DNA of 64,000 bases from JBJGXI01 sp045635475 (GCF_045635475.1 NZ_JBJGXI010000019.1:23607-87606), one strand, 5' to 3'. Numbered from the stretch's first letter, positions 45,898 through 54,816 are shown. Made by a program: numbers and translations. Notes: a model not told the origin generated them from the sequence alone.

Positions 45898-45921
45898 CAA
45901 ATGACACCACCTTTTCAATAT

Positions 45922-45935
45922 CGTAAGCGCTTTCT
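45922..45935 (-). promoter_or_regulatory. cre-like site of the second sugar transporter operon
   Basis: Minus strand AGAAAGCGCTTACG matches 12 of 14 cre positions. A TATAAT box is at 45942-45947, so the site sits at about +1; no good -35 is seen, which fits an activator-dependent promoter (the AraC-type regulator). Confidence 0.65.
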
Positions 45936-46123
45936 AAACCTATTATAAGATAAATTTCTTATCATTTAGAGACACTGTATTGAACAAAAAGGGGTACTAA
46001 ATTGACTTGTTTGCTCCGATCAAAAGTTATAATAATAGATGGTGCAGAATTACGAGTAGGGAAAACGGTTTATTTTGGGAGTGGATCAGAAGATGATACT
46101 AAGCTGAGGAGCTAACCGGATTT

Positions 46124-46304
46124 GACGGACACACAAGCGCTTATTTAGCATAAAATTCAAGTTTCGTTTATTTGACGGCCACCACGGCCCTTATCTTTAA
46201 TAACAACCCACTGAAACAACAATATCATTCAAATACCTGCGCTGGTGACCGCTTAATTCAAATATTGCCTATTTTGTCACAGATAAGCGCATTGGTGGCC
46301 GCAA
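46124..46304. repeat. Four-unit nested inverted element, copy 1
   Basis: Four units of about 25 nt like GACGGCCACCACGGCCCTTA start at 46124 and 46174 in direct orientation, and at 46230 and 46280 as inverted copies. The spacing is 50, 56 and 50 nt. Outer units can pair with each other and inner ones with each other. The spacers are not conserved. The same layout is at 62063-62245. It is in a 560-nt gap that holds no other gene. Confidence 0.8.
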
Positions 46305-46409
46305 GCGACTGATTTCCCAACTGCTTTACCTCCAATGTTACTGTTTAACAAGTTACGTCTTATTATAGATACTTTACGCAATAACAATAATCTTTTAAAA
46401 ACAGCCTTT

Positions 46410-46444
46410 CAAAAAGGCTCCTACGCAATGCAGGAGCCCTTTTA
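46410..46444 (-). terminator. Terminator of the keto-sugar operon
   Basis: AAAAAGGCTCCT pairs with AGGAGCCCTTTT, 9-nt loop, 17 nt after the last stop. On the minus strand it ends in a T run. Confidence 0.85.
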
Positions 46445-46460
46445 CATTCTTAACAGGTAC

Positions 46461-47429
46461 TTACGCCCACCACATCTCTGTTGGTGCCTCTTCAATAAGT
46501 ACATGTTTTAAATTGTTAACTGCTTTAGTGAATCCTTCGTCAATCGACATGATCGGGTCTTCGTGCTCAATACTAACAACATGATCATAGCCGTATGTAC
46601 GTAAAGCACTAATAATGTTCGACCACTCTTGTATGCTGTGGCCATATCCGACAGAGCGGAAACTCCATGCTCTCGTTTGTACTTCGGAATATGCCTGCAT
46701 GTCGGTCAAGCCGTACATGTTAACATTGTCCTGGTCAATATACGTATCTTTTGCATGAAAGTGATGGATGGCATTTTCTTTGCCGAGAATTTTAATGGCT
46801 GCAACCGGATCAATGCCTTGCCACCATAAATGACTCGGATCTAAATTTGCACCAATTGCCTCTCCTGCAGCTTCTCTTAATTTCAACATCGTGTATGGCG
46901 TATGCACTAAAAATCCTGCATGCAATTCAAGCCCAATTTTCACATCATGTTCTTTAGCAAGTTTACCGATCTGTTTCCAATAGGGAATTAGTTTTTCTTC
47001 CCATTGCCAGTTAAGTACTTCTGCATACTCTGTTGGCCACGGGGTTACCGGCCAATTTGGATATTTCGCATCTTCGCTGTCCCCCGGCGTTCCAGAGAAT
47101 GTATTGACAACTGGAACATTTAAAAGGTTTGCTAATTTAATCGTCTTCACTAAAACATCATGTGACTCTTTTGCAAAAGATTGATCTGGTGAAATCGGAT
47201 TGCCATGACAACTAAACGCACTAATAGTAAGTCCACGTGAATTAACTTTTTCCATAAATTCATTTCTTTTTTCTTCACTTTCTAATAATTCATCTAGTTT
47301 GCAATGCGCGTCGCCTGGATATCCACCTGTTCCAATCTCGACGGCTTGTAGCCCTGATGCTTTCACATGATCTAACATTTCATCTAATGATTTTTCAGAA
47401 AACAACACTGTAAAAACGCCTAATTTCAT
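46461..47429 (-). CDS. Xylose-isomerase-like TIM barrel protein
   Basis: 322 residues. The family pattern is clear: GVFTVLFSEKSLDEMLDHVKASGLQAVEIG at the start, FSCHGNPIS, LELHAGFLVHT, GANLDPSHLWWQGID and VSIEHEDP, with the metal-binding E/D/H/E set likely at E/H/D of those motifs. Relatives are epimerases or isomerases of sugars, including 3-keto sugars. Last gene of a five-gene operon with two Gfo/Idh/MocA dehydrogenases, a ThuA protein and another TIM barrel. The exact reaction is not known. Confidence 0.85.
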   Translation of the reverse strand: MKLGVFTVLFSEKSLDEMLDHVKASGLQAVEIGTGGYPGDAHCKLDELLESEEKRNEFMEKVNSRGLTISAFSCHGNPISPDQSFAKESHDVLVKTIKLANLLNVPVVNTFSGTPGDSEDAKYPNWPVTPWPTEYAEVLNWQWEEKLIPYWKQIGKLAKEHDVKIGLELHAGFLVHTPYTMLKLREAAGEAIGANLDPSHLWWQGIDPVAAIKILGKENAIHHFHAKDTYIDQDNVNMYGLTDMQAYSEVQTRAWSFRSVGYGHSIQEWSNIISALRTYGYDHVVSIEHEDPIMSIDEGFTKAVNNLKHVLIEEAPTEMWWA

Positions 47430-47447
47430 TTCGTTCCACCCTTACTT

Positions 47448-48491
47448 TCATGTATTTAAGTTAACTGTTCTACCTCGTTCACTACTGCTATAAATAGCAT
47501 CGATAATTTTCGTTACTTTTAACGCCTCTTCTGGCTTTACAACTAATTCCACTGCACCTAAACAAGCATCAATAAAGTTTTTGGCTTGTGCTATACTTGG
47601 ATCGTTTTTGCCAATTAACATGGTTGGAACTGTATTGAGTAGAGCGTTATTTTTTGCTTGATATATTTCAAATGGAAAAACATTAATTCCACCGTCGACA
47701 CCAGAAATACTGACGTGGTTCACATCTTCTTTTATATTTGCAGACCAAGAGCATTCGAACAACAGCGATGCTCCATTTTCAAACGTAATATAACTTGTTA
47801 CATGATCGTCCACGTGGAAGTTCTCATGGTCAAATGGACCCCATTCATTTACTTGATTAGGCGTCGTACTTAACCGATTATATGCTCTCCCGTTGACCTC
47901 AACAGGTACAGCATCACCTAATAACCACAATGCTAAATCCAACATATGACAACCATAATCTATCAAACTGCCTCCACCTTGCAGCTCCTTATTTGTAAAC
48001 ACTCCCCATCCGGGGACTTTTCGCCTTCTCAGAGCTTGCACCCGTGTTACAAGAGGCTCTCCTACATCTCCAGCTAGCATCGCTTGCTTTGCTGCCTGTG
48101 CCTCTTTCATATGACGAAAGTGATACGCAATTGCTAGCACTTTATTAGCTTTTTTCGATGCACTAATCATCTTTTCGCATTCTTCCACAGTAATCGCCAT
48201 TGGCTTTTCACATAATACGTGGACACCAGCTTCTAACGCTTCTATGGAGAGCTCTGCGTGAAATTTGTTTGGTGTACAAATGATAACTGCATCAACATAA
48301 TCTAGCATATCTTTACTATTCGCAAATACGTGCTCAATGTGTAACTTGTCAGCGACTTCACGTGCCCGTTGTTCGTTTACATCACTAACAGCCGTAATCG
48401 TTGCTTTATCTTTCAACTTGAAAAGCACCGGAATATGCCTATCTTGAGCGATTCCACCTACTCCAATAATGCCTACTCTCAATCTACTCAT
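47448..48491 (-). CDS. Gfo/Idh/MocA family oxidoreductase
   Basis: 347 residues from the ATG at 48491 (AGAGGT at 6 nt). The N-terminal Rossmann fold starts LRVGIIGVGGIAQDRHIPVL, and the motif VLCEKPMA holds the conserved E-K-P. The C-terminal alpha/beta domain starts near 130 with YHFRHMKEAQAAKQAM, and H-containing GCHMLDLALW marks the active site. Enzymes of this family oxidise or reduce sugars, including C3 of glycosides. The gap of 240 nt to the next gene upstream carries a structured element. Confidence 0.88.
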   Translation of the reverse strand: MSRLRVGIIGVGGIAQDRHIPVLFKLKDKATITAVSDVNEQRAREVADKLHIEHVFANSKDMLDYVDAVIICTPNKFHAELSIEALEAGVHVLCEKPMAITVEECEKMISASKKANKVLAIAYHFRHMKEAQAAKQAMLAGDVGEPLVTRVQALRRRKVPGWGVFTNKELQGGGSLIDYGCHMLDLALWLLGDAVPVEVNGRAYNRLSTTPNQVNEWGPFDHENFHVDDHVTSYITFENGASLLFECSWSANIKEDVNHVSISGVDGGINVFPFEIYQAKNNALLNTVPTMLIGKNDPSIAQAKNFIDACLGAVELVVKPEEALKVTKIIDAIYSSSERGRTVNLNT

Positions 48492-48595
48492 CACTATACC
48501 TCTATTCTGAAAATGATTTTATCATTCTCCTATCTACCATTGCTTGCCTGTTCCGCTATAGTTCATATTCAAAACGTTCGTTTTTCAGCACCGAG

Positions 48596-48679
48596 AACAT
48601 TGGGTGCAGCTAGAAAAAATAGACCGGAGTGTAGTGAGAATCTACGTGAGAACTGGATTTTTCGGCTTAACCCAATATT
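48596..48679. other. Structured intergenic element between two oxidoreductase genes
   Basis: AACATTGGGT (48596) pairs with ACCCAATATT (48670), GAAAAA(A)T (48613) with ATTTTTC (48657), and GTAG (48631) with CTAC (48642), so one long imperfect hairpin of about 84 nt can form. It lies inside an operon gap of 240 nt. It may be an RNA element or a dispersed repeat found in only one copy here. Confidence 0.55.
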
Positions 48680-48731
48680 CGATGCGTGAAAATAGTCTTT
48701 GTAACAAAAAATGAATTTTTCGAACATCTTG

Positions 48732-49757
48732 CTATAGTTTTACAATTTGCTTTGTTTCGTTTGATTGTAATGCACCCAAAATGATCTCTAGTGACTTTTT
48801 GCCTTCTTCCCCGCTAATTAACGGTTCTTTATCGTTCACAATGCAATCAACAAAATTTTCAATAACATGTGAATTCGATTGACCACCATTATTATTGGAT
48901 TGAATTTTACCTAGTTCATATTTCACAACTTCTCCTGTCGTATATTGGACGATTAGCGAATAATCAGGATGATCTTCTAATCGCAATATAGCTTTTTCTC
49001 CATAAATAATCGTCGAGTTGTCTTCTTTTGCGCTGTACGCCCAGCTTGCCGCTAATGTGCCAATAATTCCGCTTTCTGATTTCAACACACATACAGCATT
49101 ATCATCTACATCTATGCCTTCTTTTGCATTTGTCTCTACAAAACCAGCTACTTCGGTGAATTCTTCTCCTAGCAAGTAGCGAAGTAGATCCGATTTATGG
49201 ACACCTAAATCACCCATTGCACCGACAAATGCCTGTTCTTTATTAAAAAACCAGCTTTCTTTACCGTCAACACTCCATCCTTCTGGTCCACCATGACCAA
49301 AAGCAGTGCGGAAGCTGTAAAGTTTACCAACTTCACCAGATTCGATTAGCTTTCTTGCTTTAACATGAGACTCAACAAACCGTTGGTTGTGAGCGATCAT
49401 CAGTTTTTTATTGTTTTCAGCAGCCGCGTTTATCATTGCTTCGGCCTCTTCCCTTGAAGTAGCCATTGGCTTCTCACATAACACGTGACATCCTGCCTGT
49501 GCAGCAGCAATGCTAACAGGGGCATGCAAGTAGTTTGGTAGACAAACACTTACTGCATCTAATTTCTCTTCTGCCAATAATTTTTTATAATCAGTATAAG
49601 CCGTTGCACCATATTTTTCGGCAGTTTCCTTTACACGTTCCTCCACTATGTCACACACTGCAACAATTTCTACGGATGGATGGTTATGATACTCAATTAA
49701 GTGACGATACTTCGCTATACTTCCACATCCAATAATCCCTACTCGTAATAAACTCAT
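48732..49757 (-). CDS. Gfo/Idh/MocA family oxidoreductase
   Basis: 341 residues. LLRVGIIGCGSIAKYRHLIEY is the Rossmann start with GxGxxA-like glycines; HVLCEKPMATSREEAE follows. Active site at FVGAMGDLGVHKSDLLRYL. It is different in sequence from the second dehydrogenase of the operon, so the two may act one after the other, e.g. oxidation of the bound sugar and reduction of the product. GGAGGAATT before ATG. Confidence 0.88.
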   Translation of the reverse strand: MSLLRVGIIGCGSIAKYRHLIEYHNHPSVEIVAVCDIVEERVKETAEKYGATAYTDYKKLLAEEKLDAVSVCLPNYLHAPVSIAAAQAGCHVLCEKPMATSREEAEAMINAAAENNKKLMIAHNQRFVESHVKARKLIESGEVGKLYSFRTAFGHGGPEGWSVDGKESWFFNKEQAFVGAMGDLGVHKSDLLRYLLGEEFTEVAGFVETNAKEGIDVDDNAVCVLKSESGIIGTLAASWAYSAKEDNSTIIYGEKAILRLEDHPDYSLIVQYTTGEVVKYELGKIQSNNNGGQSNSHVIENFVDCIVNDKEPLISGEEGKKSLEIILGALQSNETKQIVKL

Positions 49758-49758
49758 C

Positions 49759-50505
49759 TTATAATTCCTCCTTTAATACATGTGCGGTGTTACCGATTTT
49801 TTCTAATGGTTTTGCATTGCCGTATACAGGCGTTGGAGTGTTCGAATTTTCTGCCCACTTCACCGCATTTTTTATTACCTTTTGTACGTCTTTGTGATAG
49901 TAGGTAGGATATGTTTCATGACCTGGTCGGAAGTAAAAGATTTTTCCTTTTCCACGTTGAAAAGTTGCACCACTGCGGAACACTTCTCCACCTTCAAACC
50001 AGCTTACAAACACTAATTCATCCGGCGCTGGAATATCGAAGTGTTCCCCGTACATTTCTTCTTTTTCCAATTCAATAAATTCGCCGATCCCTTCTGTAAT
50101 CGGATGACTTGGATCAACTACCCACATCCGTTCTTTCTCATCTGCTTCCCGCCATTTCAAATCACACGTTGTACCCATTAATTTTTTGAAAATTTTCGAA
50201 AAGTGCCCAGAATGCAAAACAATTAATCCCATGCCTTCCAACACACGTTTGTGGACTTTCTCCACAATTTCATCGCTAACCTCGTCATGTGCAAGATGTC
50301 CCCACCATACTAGAACATCTGTATTATTTAGCACTTCATCTGTCAATCCATGATCTGTATCATCTAATGTTGCTGTCTTGATTTGATTGTTGTCTTCTTT
50401 TAGAAAGTCAGCAATCGCACCGTGTATACCTTTAGGGTAGATGTCTGCCACTACTTGATTTTTCTTTTCATGTCGGTTTTCATTCCAGATTGTTACGTTT
50501 GTCAT
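49759..50505 (-). CDS. ThuA-like protein
   Basis: 248 residues of the ThuA/type-1 glutamine amidotransferase-like fold: TNVTIWNENRHEKK, DVLVWWGHLAHDEVSDEIV, GMGLIVLHSGHFSKIFKKLMG and YFRPGHETYPTYYHKDVQKVIKNAVKWA are typical. In Rhizobiaceae ThuA and ThuB act on trehalose or related 3-keto disaccharides. Together with the two dehydrogenases and TIM barrels it suggests oxidative glycoside breakdown. Activity is inferred. Confidence 0.83.
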   Translation of the reverse strand: MTNVTIWNENRHEKKNQVVADIYPKGIHGAIADFLKEDNNQIKTATLDDTDHGLTDEVLNNTDVLVWWGHLAHDEVSDEIVEKVHKRVLEGMGLIVLHSGHFSKIFKKLMGTTCDLKWREADEKERMWVVDPSHPITEGIGEFIELEKEEMYGEHFDIPAPDELVFVSWFEGGEVFRSGATFQRGKGKIFYFRPGHETYPTYYHKDVQKVIKNAVKWAENSNTPTPVYGNAKPLEKIGNTAHVLKEEL

Positions 50506-50517
50506 TTCGTTATTCTC

Positions 50518-51273
50518 CTAACTAAGTTTTTCTTTTAAATAATTAATGCTAATCTCAATGCTTTTTAATGGAGTTAAACGACTAACATCTTGCTCGACAA
50601 TAAACCATTCTGCACCTGCATGCATCGCTGTTTCTATCACGCCATCTAAATCTACTCCGCCAGTCCCTAACTCAGCAAAAAAATTTTCATCATCTGTTGT
50701 CATGTCTTTTAAATGGACGAGTGGTGTTCTACCTTGATACCGCTTGATCCAATCAACAGGGTTTTCTCCTACTTTTGTAAGCCAATATACATCAAGTTCT
50801 GTTTTGACATTGCTAGCACTTGTATCATCAAAGATTACTTCTAACGCTTTTCTTCCATCTGATAATACTTCTAGCTCAAAATCATGGTTATGATAGCAAA
50901 ACGTAATCCCTGCATCTTTACACGATTTTCCAACTTGATCTAATAATGGAATCAATCGACGATAGCTTTCTTCTGTGCGGCGATCGTCTGTTAAAAACGG
51001 ACAAACAACATATTTGCTACCTAAAACTTTTTGCTCTTCAATCACTTGATCTAGTCTCTCTTCTAACTGCTCCAATGGGACGTGACTAGCAGCTGCCTTT
51101 AATCCTAATTCATCTAATAAAGCTCTTACTTCCTGGACAGATAGACCACCGTAACCCGCAAATTCGACGCCGTCATATCCAAGTTCTGCTACCTTCCTTA
51201 ATGTGCCGGCAAAATCATTTTCTGCTTCTTCTCTGAGTGTGAACATTTGTACTCCAATAGAAATTTTTGACAA
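50518..51273 (-). CDS. Sugar phosphate isomerase/epimerase family protein
   Basis: 251 residues, a xylose-isomerase-like TIM barrel: ISIGVQMFTLREEAENDFAGTLRKVAELGYDGVEFAGY at the start, YHNHDFELEV, KTELDVYWLTKVG, VHLKDM and WFIVEQD. It resembles IolE-like or 3-keto-glycoside-handling enzymes. TTG start with GAGGG. First gene of the operon, with a cre-like site 26 nt upstream. Confidence 0.85.
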   Translation of the reverse strand: MSKISIGVQMFTLREEAENDFAGTLRKVAELGYDGVEFAGYGGLSVQEVRALLDELGLKAAASHVPLEQLEERLDQVIEEQKVLGSKYVVCPFLTDDRRTEESYRRLIPLLDQVGKSCKDAGITFCYHNHDFELEVLSDGRKALEVIFDDTSASNVKTELDVYWLTKVGENPVDWIKRYQGRTPLVHLKDMTTDDENFFAELGTGGVDLDGVIETAMHAGAEWFIVEQDVSRLTPLKSIEISINYLKEKLS

Positions 51274-51298
51274 TATTAACCCTCATTTCACCAGTATT

Positions 51299-51312
51299 TT
51301 AAAGCGTTTACA
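51299..51312. promoter_or_regulatory. cre-like site of the keto-sugar operon
   Basis: TTAAAGCGTTTACA matches 13 of 14 cre positions. It lies 26 nt before the start codon of the operon's first gene, so CcpA control is likely. Confidence 0.7.
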
Positions 51313-51482
51313 AAATGTAAATTATGTTATAAAGTAACCTAGTATGCTCTATTATAAGAAAATAGCACCTCCTGTTACCTCTCCTATCTGATTAAATCAT
51401 AAATGAAATACCACGATTTGAACATAAATGATATGATTAAAACATGTACTATTTAACTATTAATAAATATAAGGGGATTCAC

Positions 51483-52253
51483 ATGAAAATCTTATTTTCT
51501 GGCTATTCCTACCATACAAATGGGTATTACGCTTCATATAAATCTGGAATGGATGCCTATCTTATCCGCTTACAAACAGAAGGTGAATGTAAAGCGATCA
51601 TTAAAGGAAAAACAGTTGTCATCGAAAAAGGGGACGTCATCCTCGTTGGACCTTATGACCATTACGAATTAATTATCCAAGAAGGTCAGAAAAGTGGTGA
51701 CTATCACCTGATCTGTACCGGTGAATGGATGGACACATGGTATAACGCTTCACCTAAACCGTCTATCTGCCGCATCGATTTAGATGAAAAACTACTGTCC
51801 ATATGGCGTTATATTATTGCAGAAGAACGAAAACCTTCTTCTGAAAAAAATACAAAAATCAGTAATTATTTGTTATGTGCGTTATGCTTGTCTCTTGAGC
51901 GTGCCATTACAGAAAAATCACCATCATCCAACCGCCCTTATGTGGTAACGAGAATGATGCGTTATATTGAAGAGCATGCGACAACGCCTTCTTTGAGAGT
52001 TGAAGATGTTGCCAATCATGCCGCTCTAAGTGTGTCCCGATCTATTCATTTATTTAAAGCACATGTAAGCAAAACCATTATGGAATATGCACAAGAGATC
52101 CGCCTATCTACCGCTGTAGATCAAATGCGATACACGACATTAACATTGGAAAATATTGCTCACAATTGTGGATTTGGCACCTATTCTTATTTTCACCGGG
52201 TTTTCAAAAAACAATATGGTGTTGCACCTGGTGTGTATCGTAATCGAGATTAG
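51483..52253 (+). CDS. AraC-family regulator with cupin-like sensor
   Basis: 256 residues from the ATG at 51483 (AAGGGG). The N-terminal 110 residues form a cupin-like sugar-binding part (GEGDVILVGPYDHYELII-type: ...EKGDVILVGPYDHYELII). The C-terminal 100 hold two helix-turn-helix units (LRVEDVANHAALSVSRSIHLFKAHV and ENIAHNCGFGTYSYFHRVFKK). It is divergent from the keto-sugar operon and is its likely activator. The 210-nt region between them holds the cre-like site. Confidence 0.88.
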   Translation: MKILFSGYSYHTNGYYASYKSGMDAYLIRLQTEGECKAIIKGKTVVIEKGDVILVGPYDHYELIIQEGQKSGDYHLICTGEWMDTWYNASPKPSICRIDLDEKLLSIWRYIIAEERKPSSEKNTKISNYLLCALCLSLERAITEKSPSSNRPYVVTRMMRYIEEHATTPSLRVEDVANHAALSVSRSIHLFKAHVSKTIMEYAQEIRLSTAVDQMRYTTLTLENIAHNCGFGTYSYFHRVFKKQYGVAPGVYRNRD

Positions 52254-52471
52254 GGTGAATTTGTCGGTTTCATTAGAAATTGAGATTAGGATTTCGTCAT
52301 TTTTACATATTAATGCCCATGGCTTTATGGTAATTGGTGAATTGACTTATTTTCAAACCTATATCTGTTGATTGTGAACATTTATTAGGATTTTTTATAA
52401 TGATATAGGTGGGCCCCTTAAAGTGGCGTGATCATGTAGCTTTCATCATTTATATCGATAAGGTATGAAAT

Positions 52472-52498
52472 AAGGGCAAGGCTCTTTGCCTTGCCCTT
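52472..52498. terminator. Hairpin between convergent AraC and OpuA genes
   Basis: AAGGGCAAGGC pairs perfectly with GCCTTGCCCTT, with a 5-nt loop. T runs are weak on both sides, so it may be a partial terminator. The 326-nt gap holds nothing else that I recognise. Confidence 0.6.
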
Positions 52499-52579
52499 GT
52501 AAATTCGATCATCTTTTAGGTACCATACACTTTCAAGAAACCAAAGACTATATTACAGGAACCGTCCTTCGTCCCAAGT

Positions 52580-53800
52580 CTAGTTATTTAAATACCCGTG
52601 ATATTCTTTACTTTCTTCAATCTCTTCTGCCACTAGTCCTGAAAGTACATGGACACGCAAAATAAAACCTTCTAATCTATTGTCTTCATTTGTTACTGCC
52701 AGAGGGAATTTAGACTCTAACGCTTTTGGAATAAGGTCCGTTACATATTCTTCTTTTTTAACAATGGTCACATTAGGCTCTAATACATCCTCTAATGTTT
52801 TCTTTTGTTTAATCCCATCAATAGCAGCGTCGATCGTAACAATCCCTTTTAAATGTCGACTACGATCTACTACAAATACACTAGAGATCCCATTTTGCTG
52901 CATTTCTTTTACAGCTACTTTTAAGCCATCTTTTAAAGATACGAGTGCATTTGGTTTTATCATTACATGCTCTGCTTGTAAAACTTTCGACCTATCAATA
53001 TCTTTAATAAATTCAGAGATATAATCATTCGCAGGCTCTTCAAGAATTTCTTCTGGCGTACCTATTTGAACAATTTCACCATCCTTCATCACAGCAACTC
53101 TATCCCCAATTTTAAATGCTTCATTGACATCATGTGTAATGAAAATAATGGTTTTCTTTAGTCTCTCTTGAATGTCTAGTAACTCCAATTGCATATCTCT
53201 TCGTATTAACGGATCTAGAGCACTAAAGGGTTCATCCATTAATAAAATATCTGGGTCGTTAGTAAGAGCCCTTGCTAGACCAACCCGTTGTTGCATACCA
53301 CCCGATAGTTCTTCTGGATACTTATCTTCATACCCTTTCAAACCAACAATTTCAATATTTTCTAATGCTATTTTCTGTCTTTCCTCTTTTGGCATATCTT
53401 TAATTTCTAGTCCATATTCAACATTATTTAACACAGTACGATGGTTAAACAAACCAAAATGCTGAAATACCATCGCAACTTTATCTTGCCGATATTTCTT
53501 TAATTGTGAGGAATTATAGTCAACGATATTTTCTCCATCCACTTTAATTGCTCCGGCAGTTGGTTTATTTAATAAGTTAAAACACCGGATTAATGTGGAT
53601 TTTCCACTACCTGAAAGACCCATGATGACGAAAATTTCGCCCTCATTAATCTCCATAGATGCGTCATATACGCCGACAGTATGATTCGATTCCTCTAGAA
53701 TCTCGGCTTTGGACATTCCTTCCACTATCTTTGGAATGACCGATTTGGGATTAGGACCAAAGATTTTAGAAACATGCTCTACTTTAATTTTGTTCGCCAC
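52580..53800 (-). CDS. opuAA: Glycine betaine/carnitine-type ABC transporter ATPase (OpuAA-like)
   Basis: 406 residues. Walker A GLSGSGKST, Q-loop FQHFGLF, signature LSGGMQQRVGLARA, Walker B ILLMDEPFSALDP, then a pair of CBS domains (about 275-400) which in OpuA sense ionic strength. The GTG start overlaps the permease stop by 1 nt. It belongs to the proline/betaine OpuA family, but here it stands at the end of a carnitine breakdown operon, so carnitine uptake is a likely role. Confidence 0.9.
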   Translation of the reverse strand: MANKIKVEHVSKIFGPNPKSVIPKIVEGMSKAEILEESNHTVGVYDASMEINEGEIFVIMGLSGSGKSTLIRCFNLLNKPTAGAIKVDGENIVDYNSSQLKKYRQDKVAMVFQHFGLFNHRTVLNNVEYGLEIKDMPKEERQKIALENIEIVGLKGYEDKYPEELSGGMQQRVGLARALTNDPDILLMDEPFSALDPLIRRDMQLELLDIQERLKKTIIFITHDVNEAFKIGDRVAVMKDGEIVQIGTPEEILEEPANDYISEFIKDIDRSKVLQAEHVMIKPNALVSLKDGLKVAVKEMQQNGISSVFVVDRSRHLKGIVTIDAAIDGIKQKKTLEDVLEPNVTIVKKEEYVTDLIPKALESKFPLAVTNEDNRLEGFILRVHVLSGLVAEEIEESKEYHGYLNN

Positions 53801-54663
53801 TATTTAACCCTCCTATGCTTCTGAAAACGTTCAGCAACCCCACTTGTTACCCGGTCAATTATAATAGCTAGAAATACAATACTTATACCTGCTTCAAAAC
53901 CAAGCGATATATCAATTCGTTGAATAGAAATGAGTACTTGTTCACCTAACCCTTTTGCACCTACCATAGATGCGATAACAACCATTGCCAATGCCATCAT
54001 TGTGGTCTGGTTTACACCTGCCATGATCGTTGGTAAGGCTTGTGGTAGTTGTACCTTTTTAAGCATTTGCCATCTTGATGAACCAAACGATTGGGCCGAT
54101 TCAATAACTTCTGGATCTACACCTCTAATCGCGAGTTCTGTCAAACGAATGACTGGTGGTAACGCATAAATTAATGTCGCAAAAATTGCTGAAACGTTAC
54201 CTAGTCCGAAGAAAAAAACAGCGGGGATTAGATAGACGAAGCTTGGCATTGTCTGCATCGCATCCAGTATTGGTCTCATGATAGTAGAAAACCTCTTACT
54301 AAATGCCATCCATACACCAAGAGGAATACCTAAAACAAGACATATTAATACGGCAGTAAGGACAACGGAAATTGTCATCATCATCTCTGCCCATAGGTCA
54401 AATGTACCTACTAAAAACATAAAAAAAGCATATAAAACTCCGGAAAAAACGGATTTAAAATACCAACCTAAGAAAAAAATCAAAAGTATGAATAACCACC
54501 AAGGGAGTGAAACTAGTAAGCCCTCGAACCCGTTAATAATATTGGATGCAATAAAAAAGATAAAATCAAATAATCCTTCTAATGATTCGTCTAATAAGTT
54601 TACAAATTTTTCAACATAACTACCTATATTACTCTGAATATCAGGGAAATTCCCCATAGGCAC
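53800..54663 (-). CDS. opuAB: OpuAB-like betaine/carnitine ABC permease
   Basis: 287 residues with about seven membrane helices and the EAA-like motif (VIESAQSFGSSRWQMLKKVQLP). The start is unclear: GTG at 54663 or ATG at 54657 has no good ribosome site. An upstream GAGGTG (54682-54687) is 22 nt from the GTG, and ATG-TAG codons lie in another frame between them. It joins the OpuAA-like ATPase and the binding protein upstream. Confidence 0.85.
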   Translation of the reverse strand: MPMGNFPDIQSNIGSYVEKFVNLLDESLEGLFDFIFFIASNIINGFEGLLVSLPWWLFILLIFFLGWYFKSVFSGVLYAFFMFLVGTFDLWAEMMMTISVVLTAVLICLVLGIPLGVWMAFSKRFSTIMRPILDAMQTMPSFVYLIPAVFFFGLGNVSAIFATLIYALPPVIRLTELAIRGVDPEVIESAQSFGSSRWQMLKKVQLPQALPTIMAGVNQTTMMALAMVVIASMVGAKGLGEQVLISIQRIDISLGFEAGISIVFLAIIIDRVTSGVAERFQKHRRVK

Positions 54664-54726
54664 GACTACATAAATGCAGTCTTTTCACCTCGCATTCTTT
54701 GTTTTTTCTATATGTACGTGTTATAG

Positions 54727-54767
54727 GTAAAGGGGAGCCAATGCCGTTTGACTAGCTCCCTCTTTAC
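54727..54767 (-). other. Intercistronic hairpin after the betaine-binding protein
   Basis: GTAAAGGGGAGC and GCTCCCTCTTTAC form a stem with one bulge and a 16-nt loop. It lies in the 153-nt gap before the permease, with no T run. It would reduce expression of permease and ATPase below the binding protein. Confidence 0.7.
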
Positions 54768-54816
54768 CACAGACATTCTTCTTTTTTAAACACGCTCTAT
54801 CTAGTTGTCTCTCTTC

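Noticed and set aside
46124..46304. CRISPR array
   Set aside because: There are only four units, half of them inverted, with 25-nt gaps and no cas genes; a CRISPR array has direct repeats only.
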